Below the pieces are notes generated by a model. That model did no database searches, was not told the DNA's origin, and was given only the letters and a program-made list of their open reading frames with translations. Below are positions 1-8,492 of a stretch of 64,000 bases of DNA, piece after piece. Numbering within the stretch: the stretch's first letter is position 1; every line of letters starts with the position of its first letter. The position numbers and the translations under genes were made by a program. Source of the DNA: Terriglobia bacterium (GTDB lineage: Bacteria; Acidobacteriota; Terriglobia; JAJPHL01); contig JAJPHL010000068.1 in the NCBI GenBank assembly GCA_021325275.1, positions 1 to 64,000 of the forward strand, written 5' to 3'.

Positions 1-30
1 ATCTGCGTTAATCTGCGTTCATCTGCGGTT
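1..30. repeat. short tandem repeat, period 10 bp
   Basis: Three successive 10-mers of the form ATCTGCGTT(A/C/-) fill the first 30 bases, the last ending CGGTT. The array is cut by the window edge, so its real length is unknown. The period equals one helical turn. It lies directly upstream of the first promoter-like hexamer and gene; no function can be assigned. Confidence 0.5.
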
Positions 31-49
31 CCGTTTTTTCCGCTCCGTT

Positions 50-55
50 TATAAT
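50..55 (+). promoter_or_regulatory. -10 promoter hexamer of the aldo/keto reductase gene
   Basis: A perfect TATAAT lies six bases before the ATG at 62, so a normal start point would fall at or next to the start codon and give a leaderless or near-leaderless mRNA. No good -35 hexamer is seen 16-18 bases upstream, which weakens the call. Confidence 0.4.
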
Positions 56-61
56 GGATCA

Positions 62-1006
62 ATGCCCACCAAGCAGCTTGGTTCCACCGGCATCCAGGTC
101 TCAACCTTATGCCTGGGTGGAAATGTCTTCGGTTGGACCGCCGACGAATCCACGTCCTTCGCGATTCTTGACGCCTTCGTCGACGCCGGTTTGAATTTCG
201 TCGATACGGCTGACGTTTATTCCGCCTGGGCGCCGGGACACAAGGGCGGAGAATCGGAAACCGTGATCGGCGCGTGGTTCGCGCACAGCGGCAAGCGCGA
301 CAAAGTTGTGCTGGCCACCAAACTTGGCAAGGAAATGGGCGGCGACAAGAAAGGACTGTCGCGCGGCTACATGATCCGCGCCGTGGAAGCGTCGCTTCAA
401 CGCCTGCGCACCGATTGCATCGACCTCTATCAATCGCACGCCGACGATCCCGACACGCCGCTCGAAGAAACGCTCGAAGCATTCGCGCAATTGATCAAAC
501 AAGGAAAGGTCCGTGCGATCGGCGCATCGAATTACTCGGCGCCTCGTTTGGAAGAGGCGCTCGGCGTGAGCGCCGCGCACAAATGGCCGCGCTACGAATG
601 CTTGCAGCCGCACTACAATCTGTGCGAACGCGGCTACGAGCGCGATCTCGATCCCGTATGCCGGCGCGCGGGCATCGCCGTGATTCCGTATTTTTCGCTG
701 GCGGCGGGTTTTCTCACTGGAAAATATCGCTCCGAGGCCGACCTCGCGAAGAGCCCCCGGGGGGCCGGCGTGAAAAAATATTTGAACGATCGTGGATTCG
801 CGATCCTTCGCGCGCTCGACGAAATTTCCGCGCGCCTCCACGCGACCCCGGCGCAAGTGTCGCTGGCGTGGTTGATGGCGCGCCCGGGAATCACCGCGCC
901 GATCGCTAGCGCTACGAGCTTGGCGCATCTCCAAGACTTGATCGCCTCCGTTTCGTTGAAACTCGACGCGCAGGACGTCGCCGCGCTGGATCGGGCCAGC
1001 TCTTGA
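62..1006 (+). CDS. aldo/keto reductase
   Basis: A 314-residue cytoplasmic NADPH-dependent oxidoreductase of the aldo/keto reductase fold, full length for the family. The N-terminal half shows the family signature around FVDTADVYSAW (Asp and Tyr of the catalytic tetrad), then LATKLGKEMG (catalytic Lys) and YQSHADDPDTP (catalytic His). The C-terminal part has the usual nucleotide-contact region ending in a leucine-rich helix. The closest general type is the YajO/Tas-like group that acts on small aldehydes and ketones; the substrate cannot be read from sequence. The downstream MFS gene overlaps its stop by four bases (TTGA), so the two are probably co-transcribed. No SD is visible before the ATG, which fits the very close -10 hexamer. 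Confidence 0.93.
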   Translation: MPTKQLGSTGIQVSTLCLGGNVFGWTADESTSFAILDAFVDAGLNFVDTADVYSAWAPGHKGGESETVIGAWFAHSGKRDKVVLATKLGKEMGGDKKGLSRGYMIRAVEASLQRLRTDCIDLYQSHADDPDTPLEETLEAFAQLIKQGKVRAIGASNYSAPRLEEALGVSAAHKWPRYECLQPHYNLCERGYERDLDPVCRRAGIAVIPYFSLAAGFLTGKYRSEADLAKSPRGAGVKKYLNDRGFAILRALDEISARLHATPAQVSLAWLMARPGITAPIASATSLAHLQDLIASVSLKLDAQDVAALDRASS

Positions 1007-2241
1007 CGCCGAATCGAGAGCCGAAATCCGGCTGGATGGCCCCCGCGCGTGCGTTCAATCGTCCCGGTGGATTCGGGCCGCGTTTCTGGATGCTGATCGG
1101 CGCCACGTTTCTCGGCTTCCTCGGCTTCGGCACGGTCCTTCCGTTGATGGGCCCACACGTCCGCCGCGATCTCGGCGGTTCGGATCAAGCGGTGGGCTTG
1201 GTCATCGGTATTTTTTCCTACGTCGCCCTGGCGGGACGTTTGATCTCGGGACCTCTCGCCGATCGCCGCGGACGCAAGACCGCGTTTCTTACGGGACTCT
1301 CGAGTTGCTTGTGCGCCGGCATTGCCTACTTGGCGCTGCCGGGGATGGCCGGCGCATATCTGGGCCGCGTGCTGCAAGGTTTCGGCGAAGCGTGTTTGTA
1401 TACGGGCGCGGCCGCCTGGGCTGTCGAGTTGGGCGGCATCGACCGCAGCGCGCAGACGCTCGGTTACGTATCGAGCGGAATTTGGGGCGGCATTTCTGCG
1501 GGACCCGTGGTGGGTCAGTGGCTCGGATCGTTCGAACGCGCCGCGGTGATGCAAGTGATCGCCGCGGTGGTCTCGATTGCCGTGCTCTTGCAAATTCCCG
1601 AGGACTACAAACCGTCGCCGCATGGCAAGAGGCGTCCCTGGTTCAATCGCAGCATCGTCATTCCGGGATTGGCGGTGGCGTTCGTGAACGTGCAGTATCC
1701 GGTGATGACCGGATTTCTGGTGTTGCATCTCGCGCAACACGGCGGCGGTGGACCCGCGGCATTCACCGCGTTCGCGCTGATGGTGCTGACGTCGCGATTC
1801 TTTCTGGGCGGTTTGCCGGACCGCATTCATCCCGCGATCACGTTTTACTGCGGCATCTCGGCGATGTGCGCGGGTTTGCTGTTCCTGGCGTTTTTTCCGG
1901 GACCCATTTTCGGCATTTTCTCGGCGGCGCTGCTCGGCTTGGGATTTTCGTTTCCGTGGTCGGCGATCGGTTCGGTCGTGCTTCGCCGCACGCCGGGCAG
2001 CGAGCGCGGCTCGGCGGTCAGCATGCTCAGCGCGTTTTACGACATCGCCGTGGGATCGAGCGCGTTTACCGCGGGACGCGTGGCGCAACTTTATGGATAT
2101 TCCGCGGCGTTCGGGATGGCGGCGTGCTCGCTGGCGGGCGCGGCGATCGTCGGCCGTTGGGTTTTTGCGGACGCCGGACACGAGAGTCGCGAGCCGGTGA
2201 TGGTGACGCCGGACACGTCGGAACTTGGCATGGACCTGTGA
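1003..2241 (+). CDS. major facilitator superfamily (MFS) transporter
   Basis: A 412-residue inner-membrane transporter with about 12 hydrophobic segments in two six-helix halves. The loop between helices 2 and 3 carries the MFS motif A signature (GRLISGPLADRRGRK). The substrate is unknown; drug or metabolite efflux is the default expectation for this size. The start is a TTG overlapping the stop of the aldo/keto reductase gene (TTGA), which indicates translational coupling. An internal ATG (residue 12, MAPARAF) would shorten only the cytoplasmic tail and cannot be excluded. About 20 bases separate it from the next gene. Confidence 0.9.
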   Translation: MTPNREPKSGWMAPARAFNRPGGFGPRFWMLIGATFLGFLGFGTVLPLMGPHVRRDLGGSDQAVGLVIGIFSYVALAGRLISGPLADRRGRKTAFLTGLSSCLCAGIAYLALPGMAGAYLGRVLQGFGEACLYTGAAAWAVELGGIDRSAQTLGYVSSGIWGGISAGPVVGQWLGSFERAAVMQVIAAVVSIAVLLQIPEDYKPSPHGKRRPWFNRSIVIPGLAVAFVNVQYPVMTGFLVLHLAQHGGGGPAAFTAFALMVLTSRFFLGGLPDRIHPAITFYCGISAMCAGLLFLAFFPGPIFGIFSAALLGLGFSFPWSAIGSVVLRRTPGSERGSAVSMLSAFYDIAVGSSAFTAGRVAQLYGYSAAFGMAACSLAGAAIVGRWVFADAGHESREPVMVTPDTSELGMDL

Positions 2242-2261
2242 CAGGCGTAAAATTGAAAGAA

Positions 2262-3035
2262 ATGAGGCCAATGCGGATTTCAGGACTTTTAGCGCTCGCG
2301 CTCGCGACACTGGTGTGCCTCGCGTCCGCGCAATTCCCGCCGCTTCCCGGATCGCGTCGCGAGCCCGGGCCCGAGCCAAAGGGACTCGAATTGAAATGGC
2401 TCGGCGACACCAGCGGACAAGGTTTGCCGTCCGTTGAATTGACCAACGCCTACACGTCGCCCGCCACCGCGTACATCATGCAATTCGAGCACGTCGACGG
2501 CGAGAGCGTCACCGTGATCAACTCCTGGCCGATTCAAGCGGTGCCGCGCGGCGGAACGCCGCTGGAGCCGGGACAATCGCGCATCTACACGGCGAATAAA
2601 GGTCCTGCGAAATCGAGCGGCGCGAACTCCGCGCGCGTGGTGTGCACGATTTTTGCCGATGGCCGCACCACCGGAGACGATTTGTGCATTCGCCGCTTCC
2701 TGGACAAGCGGCGGCAACTGCTGCGCGAAGATATTCCGCGCGTGCTGGACATTTTGAAAGCGGCCATCGAACAGCCCAAGATTGACGTGAAGGGCATCAT
2801 GGATCAAATGGACCAAGTGATTTTGGAGCGCTCCGATTGGGCCAAGGGGCAGCAGCCTTTTAGTCCGTTGCTCGCGGAGGCGCGCGCCTATGCGACGGTG
2901 AAAACGAGCCTCGCGTTTTTGCAAGGTCGCTATAAGGATCGCGCATATGTGGTCGAGACCTTCAAGAAACTGATCGCGCAATTGGAATCATGGCGGGAAG
3001 ATTTGCAGGCCAGCAAGCCCGAACTCGCGCCTTAA
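2262..3035 (+). CDS. hypothetical secreted protein
   Basis: A 257-residue protein beginning with a clear signal peptide (hydrophobic LLALALATLVCLASA followed by QF), so it is probably exported. The mature part starts proline-rich, then has a beta-rich stretch resembling a small immunoglobulin-like or DUF fold, and ends in charged helices. No catalytic motif or known family is recognised. An ATG three codons downstream (2271) gives the neater signal peptide and is an equally good start. It follows the MFS gene by 20 bases and ends 41 bases before the his leader peptide, so it probably closes the first operon. Confidence 0.75.
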   Translation: MRPMRISGLLALALATLVCLASAQFPPLPGSRREPGPEPKGLELKWLGDTSGQGLPSVELTNAYTSPATAYIMQFEHVDGESVTVINSWPIQAVPRGGTPLEPGQSRIYTANKGPAKSSGANSARVVCTIFADGRTTGDDLCIRRFLDKRRQLLREDIPRVLDILKAAIEQPKIDVKGIMDQMDQVILERSDWAKGQQPFSPLLAEARAYATVKTSLAFLQGRYKDRAYVVETFKKLIAQLESWREDLQASKPELAP

Positions 3036-3076
3036 GCCCGGCCAATCGCTGCGCGAATGTGCTATTCTGATCCTTC

Positions 3077-3148
3077 ATGATTCAGCCGATTCAAACTCAG
3101 CATCATCACGGCCATCACGCGGCCGCGCGCCGGGTTTGTCCTTGCTGA
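3077..3148 (+). CDS. hisL: his operon leader peptide (attenuator peptide)
   Basis: A 23-codon open frame placed where a his attenuator peptide should be, just upstream of eight his-operon genes. It reads MIQPIQTQ, then HHHGHH, then AAARRVCPC and a stop: five of six consecutive codons are histidine (3101-3118). Ribosome stalling at these codons when charged His-tRNA is scarce would control the downstream hairpins. A TATTCT hexamer at 3063-3068, eight bases before the ATG, may be the -10 of the operon. The peptide itself would have no other role. Confidence is high because the peptide, terminator and biosynthetic operon agree, although no expression evidence is available. Confidence 0.85.
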   Translation: MIQPIQTQHHHGHHAAARRVCPC

Positions 3149-3182
3149 AACACGCATGAATCGAAAGGACACGAGGCCCGGC
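3129..3182 (+). promoter_or_regulatory. predicted antiterminator pairing of the his attenuator
   Basis: GCCGGG at 3129-3134 can pair with CCCGGC at 3177-3182, and GTCC at 3138-3141 with GGAC at 3167-3170. This alternative helix uses the 5' arm of the terminator hairpin and so is mutually exclusive with it. A smaller upstream hairpin, GGCC 3110-3113 with GGCC 3121-3124, overlaps the end of the His codons. A ribosome stalled on the His codons would disrupt that small hairpin and could favour the antiterminator. The pairings are seen in the sequence; the mechanism is inferred from known his leaders. Confidence 0.6.
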
Positions 3183-3202
3183 TGAATGAGCCGGGCTTTT
3201 TT
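3176..3202 (+). terminator. his operon attenuator (intrinsic terminator)
   Basis: An 8-bp perfect stem, GCCCGGCT (3176-3183) with AGCCGGGC (3189-3196), a five-base loop GAATG and a run of six T. It lies between the His-rich leader peptide and hisI. The first possible hisI start codon (3186) is inside the loop, so the hairpin could also hide the translation start. Confidence 0.85.
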
Positions 3203-3557
3203 GTTTATGCAACTCGACTATTCGAAATTGGGCGGACTCGTTCCCGCCGTCATTCAAGATGCGGCGACGCGCGAAGTCCTGATGCTGGGATTTATGAATG
3301 AAGAAGCGTTTGAAAAAACGCTGGCGAGTGGATTCGCCACGTTCTTCAGCCGCACGCGCAATCAACTGTGGATGAAGGGCGAAACCAGCGGCCATCGCCT
3401 GCGTGTGCGCGAGGTCCTGGTCGATTGCGATAATGATTCGCTGGTGGTGCTCGCGGAGCAGGAAGGCGCGGCCACGTGTCACGAAGGCTATCGCACTTGC
3501 TTCTTCCGCCGCTTGGAGAATGGGGATCCCGTGATTGTTCTGGAAAAAACGTCATGA
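3186..3557 (+). CDS. hisI: phosphoribosyl-AMP cyclohydrolase
   Basis: Opens the adenine ring of phosphoribosyl-AMP in the third step of histidine synthesis; a cytoplasmic zinc enzyme. The protein has the typical fold core ([15 protein letters not shown]), the metal-binding segment VDCDNDS and the Cys/His region [12 protein letters not shown]. It is monofunctional: there is no fused HisE (phosphoribosyl-ATP pyrophosphatase) part and no hisE beside it. Two starts are possible. The ATG at 3186 has a GAGG nine bases upstream but sits in the terminator loop; the ATG at 3207, just after the T-run, gives 116 residues but has no SD. The 3' end overlaps hisG by four bases (ATGA). It is the first structural gene of the operon, an unusual position for hisI. 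Confidence 0.92.
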   Translation: MSRAFLFMQLDYSKLGGLVPAVIQDAATREVLMLGFMNEEAFEKTLASGFATFFSRTRNQLWMKGETSGHRLRVREVLVDCDNDSLVVLAEQEGAATCHEGYRTCFFRRLENGDPVIVLEKTS

Positions 3558-4423
3558 AACTGAAACTCGGCATTCCGAAGGGAAGTTTGCAAGACGCCAC
3601 CGTCGATCTTTTTCGCCGCGCCGGATTCCACATTCACGTGAGTGAGCGCTCCTACTTTCCCACCGTCGACGATCCGGAACTGGAATGCATGCTGATCCGC
3701 GCGCAGGAAATGTCGCGCTACGTGGACGACGGCATTCTCGACGCGGGACTCACCGGCCTCGACTGGATTCGCGAAAATCAATCGGACGTGGTGGAAGTTG
3801 CGGACCTCGTATACGCCAAGCAAAGCTTCGGCAAAGTTCGCTGGGTGCTCGCGGTCCCGGAAGCGTCGCCGATTATGGGGCCCCGCGACTTGCAGGGGAA
3901 GATTGTGGCGACGGAATTGGTCGGCGCGACGAAACGCTATCTCGAGTCGCACGGCGTGAAGGCGAAAGTGGAGTTTTCCTGGGGCGCGACGGAAGTGAAG
4001 CCGCCGGAACTGGCTGACGCGATTGTCGAGGTTACTGAAACCGGATCGTCGTTGCGCGCCAACAAACTGCGCATCGTCGACACGGTGATGGAGTCGAACA
4101 CCAAGTTCATCGCCAACAAAAAATCGTGGAAAGATTCCGCGAAGCGCCAGAAACTCGAAAATCTCAAGATGCTTTTAGAAGGCGCGATGGCGGCCTTCGG
4201 CAAAGTGGGATTGCTGCTGAACGTAAACAAGAAAAACCTGCCGGCGGTGTTGAAAGTATTGCCGGCGCTGAAACGTCCCACAATCTCCAATTTGAGCGAG
4301 CGCGGTTGGGTGGCGGTGCACACCATTCTCGACGAGCGCACGGTGCGCGACATTATTCCGTTGCTGAAAAAAGCGGGCGGGCAGGGAATTGTCGAATACC
4401 CGCTGAACAAGATTGTGATGTAA
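3554..4423 (+). CDS. hisG: ATP phosphoribosyltransferase, long form
   Basis: Catalyses the first committed step of histidine synthesis, joining ATP and PRPP. At 289 residues it is the long HisG form, with the catalytic periplasmic-binding-like lobes (starting [21 protein letters not shown]) followed by a C-terminal ACT-like regulatory domain of about 75 residues that normally binds histidine for feedback inhibition. Long-form enzymes do not need HisZ, and no hisZ is present. The chosen ATG overlaps the hisI stop (ATGA); the open frame runs further upstream but that part is antisense-like and not needed. Fourteen bases separate it from hisD. Confidence 0.95.
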   Translation: MKLKLGIPKGSLQDATVDLFRRAGFHIHVSERSYFPTVDDPELECMLIRAQEMSRYVDDGILDAGLTGLDWIRENQSDVVEVADLVYAKQSFGKVRWVLAVPEASPIMGPRDLQGKIVATELVGATKRYLESHGVKAKVEFSWGATEVKPPELADAIVEVTETGSSLRANKLRIVDTVMESNTKFIANKKSWKDSAKRQKLENLKMLLEGAMAAFGKVGLLLNVNKKNLPAVLKVLPALKRPTISNLSERGWVAVHTILDERTVRDIIPLLKKAGGQGIVEYPLNKIVM

Positions 4424-4437
4424 CGCGTGATTCAAAC

Positions 4438-5631
4438 ATGCGCATTCTGGAACTGAAACAACTCGATGCGTTCTTGCGGCGGCGGCGCGTGGCGCTGGAC
4501 CGCGCCGAAGCCGTGGCGCGCCCGATCATCGATGACGTGCGGAAGCGCGGCGATCGCGCCGTGGAGGAGTACGCGCACAAGTTCGACAACTATGATGGCC
4601 CGCTGCGCTTGGGTCCAGTGGAAATGCGGCGAGCTTGGCAGGCCGTCGATGCGTCGCTGCGACGGGCCCTCCGCGAGTCGGCCAGGAATATCGAGAAATT
4701 CGCGCGCTGGCAGCGGCCGAAGTCGTGGATGCGTGCGGTGTCGCCGGGGGTTCGTGCCGGGCAAATCGTAGTGCCGCTGGCGAGCGCCGGATGCTACGCG
4801 CCGGGCGGACGTTTTCCGCTGCCGTCGACGGTGCTGATGACGGCGATTCCCGCGCGTGTCGCTGGAGTCGAGCGTGTGGCGGTGGCGTGTCCGCGCGGAC
4901 CGTTGATCGTGCTGGCCGCCGCGCATGCCGCGCGTGCTGAATCGCTCTATCCCGTCGGCGGTGTGCAAGCGATCGCTGCGATGGCTTACGGTACGCGGAA
5001 AATTGCGCGCGCCGAGCGCATCGTCGGTCCCGGAAATATTTATGTCACGGCGGCCAAGAAGATTGTCGCAGCGGAAACGGGCATCGACTTCATCGCGGGA
5101 CCAACGGAGATTGTGCTGGTCGCAGAGAAGGGCAATGCCGGACATATCGCCGCGGACATGATGGCGCAGGCCGAGCACGATCCCGCGGCCGTGGCGATTC
5201 TGCTAACGCCGTCGCGCGCGCTGGCTCGCGCCGTCGCTGCGCAAATCGGCCCGCAGTGGACGAATTGTGCGGCGGTCCTCACGCGATCGCTCGATGAAGC
5301 CATGGAGGTGTCGAACCGCATCGCGCCCGAACACTTGTGGCTCGCCGATCCGCGTTTGTTGCCGCGCGTAACCAACGCGGGCAGCATATTCCTGGGCGAT
5401 CACAGCCCGGTGGCGGCCGGCGATTACGCCAGTGGTCCCAACCACACGCTGCCCACGGCGGGCGCGGCGCGCCTCCGCGGAGGATTGTCGGTGAACGATT
5501 TTCTGAAAGTGGTCACGGTACAGCAACTGACGCCGCGAGGGCTGGCTCGCCTTGCGGCGACGGTCGTGGAGCTCGCGCGCGCCGAAGGTTTGGAGCATCA
5601 CGCGCGGTCCATCGAGGCACGTTTCAAATGA
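4438..5631 (+). CDS. hisD: histidinol dehydrogenase
   Basis: Oxidises L-histidinol to L-histidine in two NAD-dependent steps (last step of the pathway); a zinc metalloenzyme acting as a cytoplasmic dimer. The protein is 397 residues, somewhat shorter than the 430 typical of enterobacteria. Family landmarks are present: GCYAPGGRFPLPSTVLMTAIP, VGGVQAIAAMAYGT, VGPGNIYVTAAKK, DFIAGPTEI, MAQAEHDP, the Glu/His pair IAPEHLWL and DYASGPNHTLPT near the C-terminus. The start at 4438 gives MRILELKQL, consistent with the family N-terminus. It overlaps hisC by four bases (ATGA). Confidence 0.95.
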   Translation: MRILELKQLDAFLRRRRVALDRAEAVARPIIDDVRKRGDRAVEEYAHKFDNYDGPLRLGPVEMRRAWQAVDASLRRALRESARNIEKFARWQRPKSWMRAVSPGVRAGQIVVPLASAGCYAPGGRFPLPSTVLMTAIPARVAGVERVAVACPRGPLIVLAAAHAARAESLYPVGGVQAIAAMAYGTRKIARAERIVGPGNIYVTAAKKIVAAETGIDFIAGPTEIVLVAEKGNAGHIAADMMAQAEHDPAAVAILLTPSRALARAVAAQIGPQWTNCAAVLTRSLDEAMEVSNRIAPEHLWLADPRLLPRVTNAGSIFLGDHSPVAAGDYASGPNHTLPTAGAARLRGGLSVNDFLKVVTVQQLTPRGLARLAATVVELARAEGLEHHARSIEARFK

Positions 5632-6665
5632 AGCCGAATACCGCTGTTCTACAGATGGATCCCTACAAGCCGCCGTCCTCGGGCCGCGACGGCTTTCTGC
5701 GCCTCGACTTCAACGAGAATACGGTGGGCTGTTCGCCGCGTGTGGTCCGTGCGCTCATGCGCGCGCTGAATCGCGAGATGTTGACGGTGTATCCCGAGTA
5801 CGAATCGTGCCGCGCGGAGATGGCTGCGGCTTTCGGATCTTCGGGCGACGACATTCTCTTGACCAATGGCACCGACGATGCACTGCTCCTGCTGATGAAC
5901 ACATTTGTCGAGCCCTCGCACCGTATCGTGGTCGCGGAACCGTGTTTTGCGATGTATCGCTTTTACGCGTCGCTGATGGGCGCGGAGGTTATTGGAGTGC
6001 ATCGCGGGAAACGCTTCGAATTTCCCGAGGACGGCGTCCGCGAAGAATTGCGCCGCGGCGCACGCGCGGTGTTCATCGACAATCCGAACAATCCCACGGG
6101 CACGGTCGTGACTCCCGAATACATCGAGAGCTTGGCTCGCGAGTTCCCTCAGACGCTGGTGGTGGTGGATGAAGCGTATTACGACTTTTACGGCAAGACC
6201 GCTCTGCCGCTCCGTCACAAGTACACGAATCTGGTGATCACGCGCACGTTTTCCAAGGCCCAAGGACTCGCGGGCATCCGGCTCGGCCTGATCTTCGCGT
6301 CAACGGAAACGGCGGCGCATCTTCGCAAAGCTCATTCACCGTACAACGTGAACGGACTCGCGGTGGTCGCGGGACTCGCCGCGCTACGGGATCGCCAATA
6401 CCCGCGCCGGTATGCGAAAGCGATTGTCGCGGCGCGCAAATATCTCGAGAGGGAACTTCGCCGCCTGAAAATCGATTACATCCCGAGCGCTGCGAACTTC
6501 GTGCTGGCGCAATTCGGCGAGCGCGCCATTGAAATGCGCGACGCGCTGCGCAGCCGCGGCATCCTGGTCCGCGATCGCAGCTACGAGGCTCCGGGATGGG
6601 TCCGCGTGACGGTGGGAACGATGCCGCAAATGAAACGTCTCGTTCGCGAACTGGAGCGACTGTGA
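5628..6665 (+). CDS. hisC: histidinol-phosphate aminotransferase
   Basis: A PLP-dependent fold-type I transaminase of 345 residues that converts imidazole acetol phosphate and glutamate to histidinol phosphate. Recognisable features are the substrate-entry region LDFNENTVG, the PLP-binding DNPNNPTG, VVVDEAYYDFYG and the Schiff-base lysine in RTFSKAQGLAGIRLG, with the phosphate-binding Arg near the C-terminus. The start overlaps the hisD stop (ATGA) and its own stop overlaps the GTG of the HAD gene (GTGA), so it is embedded in the his operon and the assignment rests on both family and context. Confidence 0.93.
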   Translation: MKPNTAVLQMDPYKPPSSGRDGFLRLDFNENTVGCSPRVVRALMRALNREMLTVYPEYESCRAEMAAAFGSSGDDILLTNGTDDALLLLMNTFVEPSHRIVVAEPCFAMYRFYASLMGAEVIGVHRGKRFEFPEDGVREELRRGARAVFIDNPNNPTGTVVTPEYIESLAREFPQTLVVVDEAYYDFYGKTALPLRHKYTNLVITRTFSKAQGLAGIRLGLIFASTETAAHLRKAHSPYNVNGLAVVAGLAALRDRQYPRRYAKAIVAARKYLERELRRLKIDYIPSAANFVLAQFGERAIEMRDALRSRGILVRDRSYEAPGWVRVTVGTMPQMKRLVRELERL

Positions 6666-7333
6666 AAAAGCTGCTGGTTTTCGACATGGACGGCGTGCTG
6701 GTGGAAGTGCGCGCGTCTTATCGAGAGGCCATCATCGCGACCGTTGCGCAATTCGGCGGACCGGCACTCGATCAGCGCGACATTCAATTTCACAAGAGTC
6801 GCGGCGGATTCAACAACGATTGGCTGCTGAGCTGGACACTGCTGAAGGAAAACGGAATCGAGGTGCCGTATCAAACCGTGATCGACGCGTTTCAGTCGAT
6901 CTATCGCGGTGCGAACGAAGACGGATTGATGCTACGCGAGCGCTGGTTTCCGGCGAACGGATTGTTGGAACGGCTCGCGGAAAAACATCGCTTCGCGCTT
7001 TTCACCGGCCGCTTGCGTGAAGAGGCGCGTTGGGCGCTGAAGCACTTCGGTTGCCCCCATGCGTTCGATCCACTCGTCGGCATGGATGATGTACAGCAAG
7101 AGAAACCGAGTCCCGAGGGACTGCTGAAGATCATGGAGCAGACCGGCGAACGCGATTTCACTTACGTCGGCGACACCGCCGACGACTTGCGCGCCGCGAA
7201 TGGCGCGGGCGTGCGATTCATCGGAATCGCCGCGCCCGATTTGCCCGATCGCGACGTGTTGCTGAAGCAATTTCGCGAACTCGGCGCGGCGGCGGTGATT
7301 CCCGACATCAACTCTTTGGAAGAAGTCTTATGA
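6662..7333 (+). CDS. HAD-superfamily phosphatase, candidate histidinol-phosphatase
   Basis: A 223-residue haloacid dehalogenase-like hydrolase with motif [10 protein letters not shown] at the N-terminus, motif II TGR in [10 protein letters not shown], the Lys of motif III near [10 protein letters not shown] and motif IV VGDTADD. The general type is phosphoglycolate phosphatase-like. It starts with GTG overlapping the hisC stop and overlaps hisB by four bases, so it is tightly coupled inside the his operon. HisB here is only the dehydratase and the window shows no PHP-, HisN- or HisB-N-type histidinol-phosphatase. By position this enzyme is therefore the best candidate for dephosphorylating histidinol phosphate. 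That role is inferred; activity on other phosphates is possible. Confidence 0.85.
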   Translation: MKKLLVFDMDGVLVEVRASYREAIIATVAQFGGPALDQRDIQFHKSRGGFNNDWLLSWTLLKENGIEVPYQTVIDAFQSIYRGANEDGLMLRERWFPANGLLERLAEKHRFALFTGRLREEARWALKHFGCPHAFDPLVGMDDVQQEKPSPEGLLKIMEQTGERDFTYVGDTADDLRAANGAGVRFIGIAAPDLPDRDVLLKQFRELGAAAVIPDINSLEEVL

Positions 7334-7923
7334 AGAAGCGCAGCGCGACGGTGGAACGCAACACGGCGGAAACGCGCATTCGCGCCCGCCTGGTGATCGA
7401 AGGCCGCGGGCGGTACAAGGTCCGCACAGGCGTGCGTTTTCTCGACCACATGCTCGAATTGTTCACCAAGCATGGCGGATTCGATCTCGAGTTGCATGCC
7501 GACGGCGACCTGGATGTCGATCAGCATCACACGGTGGAAGACGCGGGGATCGTGCTCGGCCAGGCGTTCGATCGCGCGCTCGGCGACCGCCGGGGAATCA
7601 ACCGGGCCGGATATTTTCTGATGACCATGGACGAGGCGCTGGGCCTCGCAGCCGTTGATTTGGGCGGGCGTCCGTATTTGGTGCTCGCTACGAAAGTGCG
7701 TCATCGTCTGGTCGGCGATCTGCAAGTGGAATTGCTCGAGGATTTCTTCCAAGGCTTTGCGGTGCAAGCGCGCGCCAACGTGCATTTGAAGGCGCTCTAC
7801 GGCCGGTCGTCGCACCACAAGATCGAAGCGATCTTCAAGGCGTGGGCGCGCGCGATGCGCACGGCGTGTTCGCGCGACCGCCGCATGGCCCGGGAACTTC
7901 CCAGTACGAAAGCATTGTTATGA
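7330..7923 (+). CDS. hisB: imidazoleglycerol-phosphate dehydratase
   Basis: A manganese-dependent dehydratase of 197 residues that converts imidazole glycerol phosphate to imidazole acetol phosphate. Both metal-binding His/Glu repeats typical of the duplicated fold are present: [12 protein letters not shown] with [10 protein letters not shown] in the first half and [20 protein letters not shown] in the second. It is monofunctional, lacking the N-terminal histidinol-phosphatase domain found in E. coli HisB. The ATG overlaps the stop of the HAD gene and its stop overlaps hisH, both as ATGA. Confidence 0.95.
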   Translation: MKKRSATVERNTAETRIRARLVIEGRGRYKVRTGVRFLDHMLELFTKHGGFDLELHADGDLDVDQHHTVEDAGIVLGQAFDRALGDRRGINRAGYFLMTMDEALGLAAVDLGGRPYLVLATKVRHRLVGDLQVELLEDFFQGFAVQARANVHLKALYGRSSHHKIEAIFKAWARAMRTACSRDRRMARELPSTKALL

Positions 7924-8492
7924 TCGCGGTGATCGATTACGGCGCGGGCAATTTGTACTCCGTCACGAACGCGCTCGACCTCTTTGGAACAGCGTACCGG
8001 CTCGCTAAAACCCCCGGCGACCTCGCGGAATCGTCGGCGATTCTACTTCCCGGCGTCGGGCATTTTGGACAAATGATGGACGCGCTGGCGCGTCTCGGCA
8101 TAATTGAACGTTTGCGCGAGAAGCTGGCGGCGCATACGCCGTACATGGGAATTTGTCTCGGGATGCAGGCGCTCTACGAGTCGAGCGAAGAAGCGCCGGG
8201 CGTCGCGGGCCTCGGAATTCTCAAGGGAAAAGTTCTCCGCTTCCCGGCAGGAGAAAAAATCCCGCACATGGGTTGGACGGAAGTTTCCGGGCGCAGCTAT
8301 TACTTCGCGCATTCCTACTATGTGCCGGCGGACGCCGAAGGTTCCTCGGCGACGGCCCGGCACGGAATTGATTTCGCAGCCATGGTGAGGCGAGGAAATC
8401 TCTTCGGCACCCAGTTTCATCCGGAAAAATCGGGCGCCGCCGGCATCGCGCTGCTAAAGGAGTGGGTGACGTCGTGCCAGCCAAGCGGATAA
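7920..8492 (+). CDS. hisH: imidazole glycerol phosphate synthase, glutamine amidotransferase subunit
   Basis: A class I glutaminase of 190 residues that supplies ammonia to HisF. It starts [15 protein letters not shown], carries LPGVGHFG (oxyanion strand), the nucleophile Cys79 in MGICLGMQ and the His167/Glu169 pair in FHPEKSG. The ATG overlaps the hisB stop (ATGA) and the hisF start lies inside its last codons, as expected for the two subunits of one heterodimer. Confidence 0.95.
   Translation: MIAVIDYGAGNLYSVTNALDLFGTAYRLAKTPGDLAESSAILLPGVGHFGQMMDALARLGIIERLREKLAAHTPYMGICLGMQALYESSEEAPGVAGLGILKGKVLRFPAGEKIPHMGWTEVSGRSYYFAHSYYVPADAEGSSATARHGIDFAAMVRRGNLFGTQFHPEKSGAAGIALLKEWVTSCQPSG

Noticed and set aside
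634-2379. A 581-codon minus-strand open frame across the aldo/keto reductase and MFS genes
   Set aside because: Arg- and His-rich composition without domains, lying antisense to two well-supported genes; a by-product of high GC.
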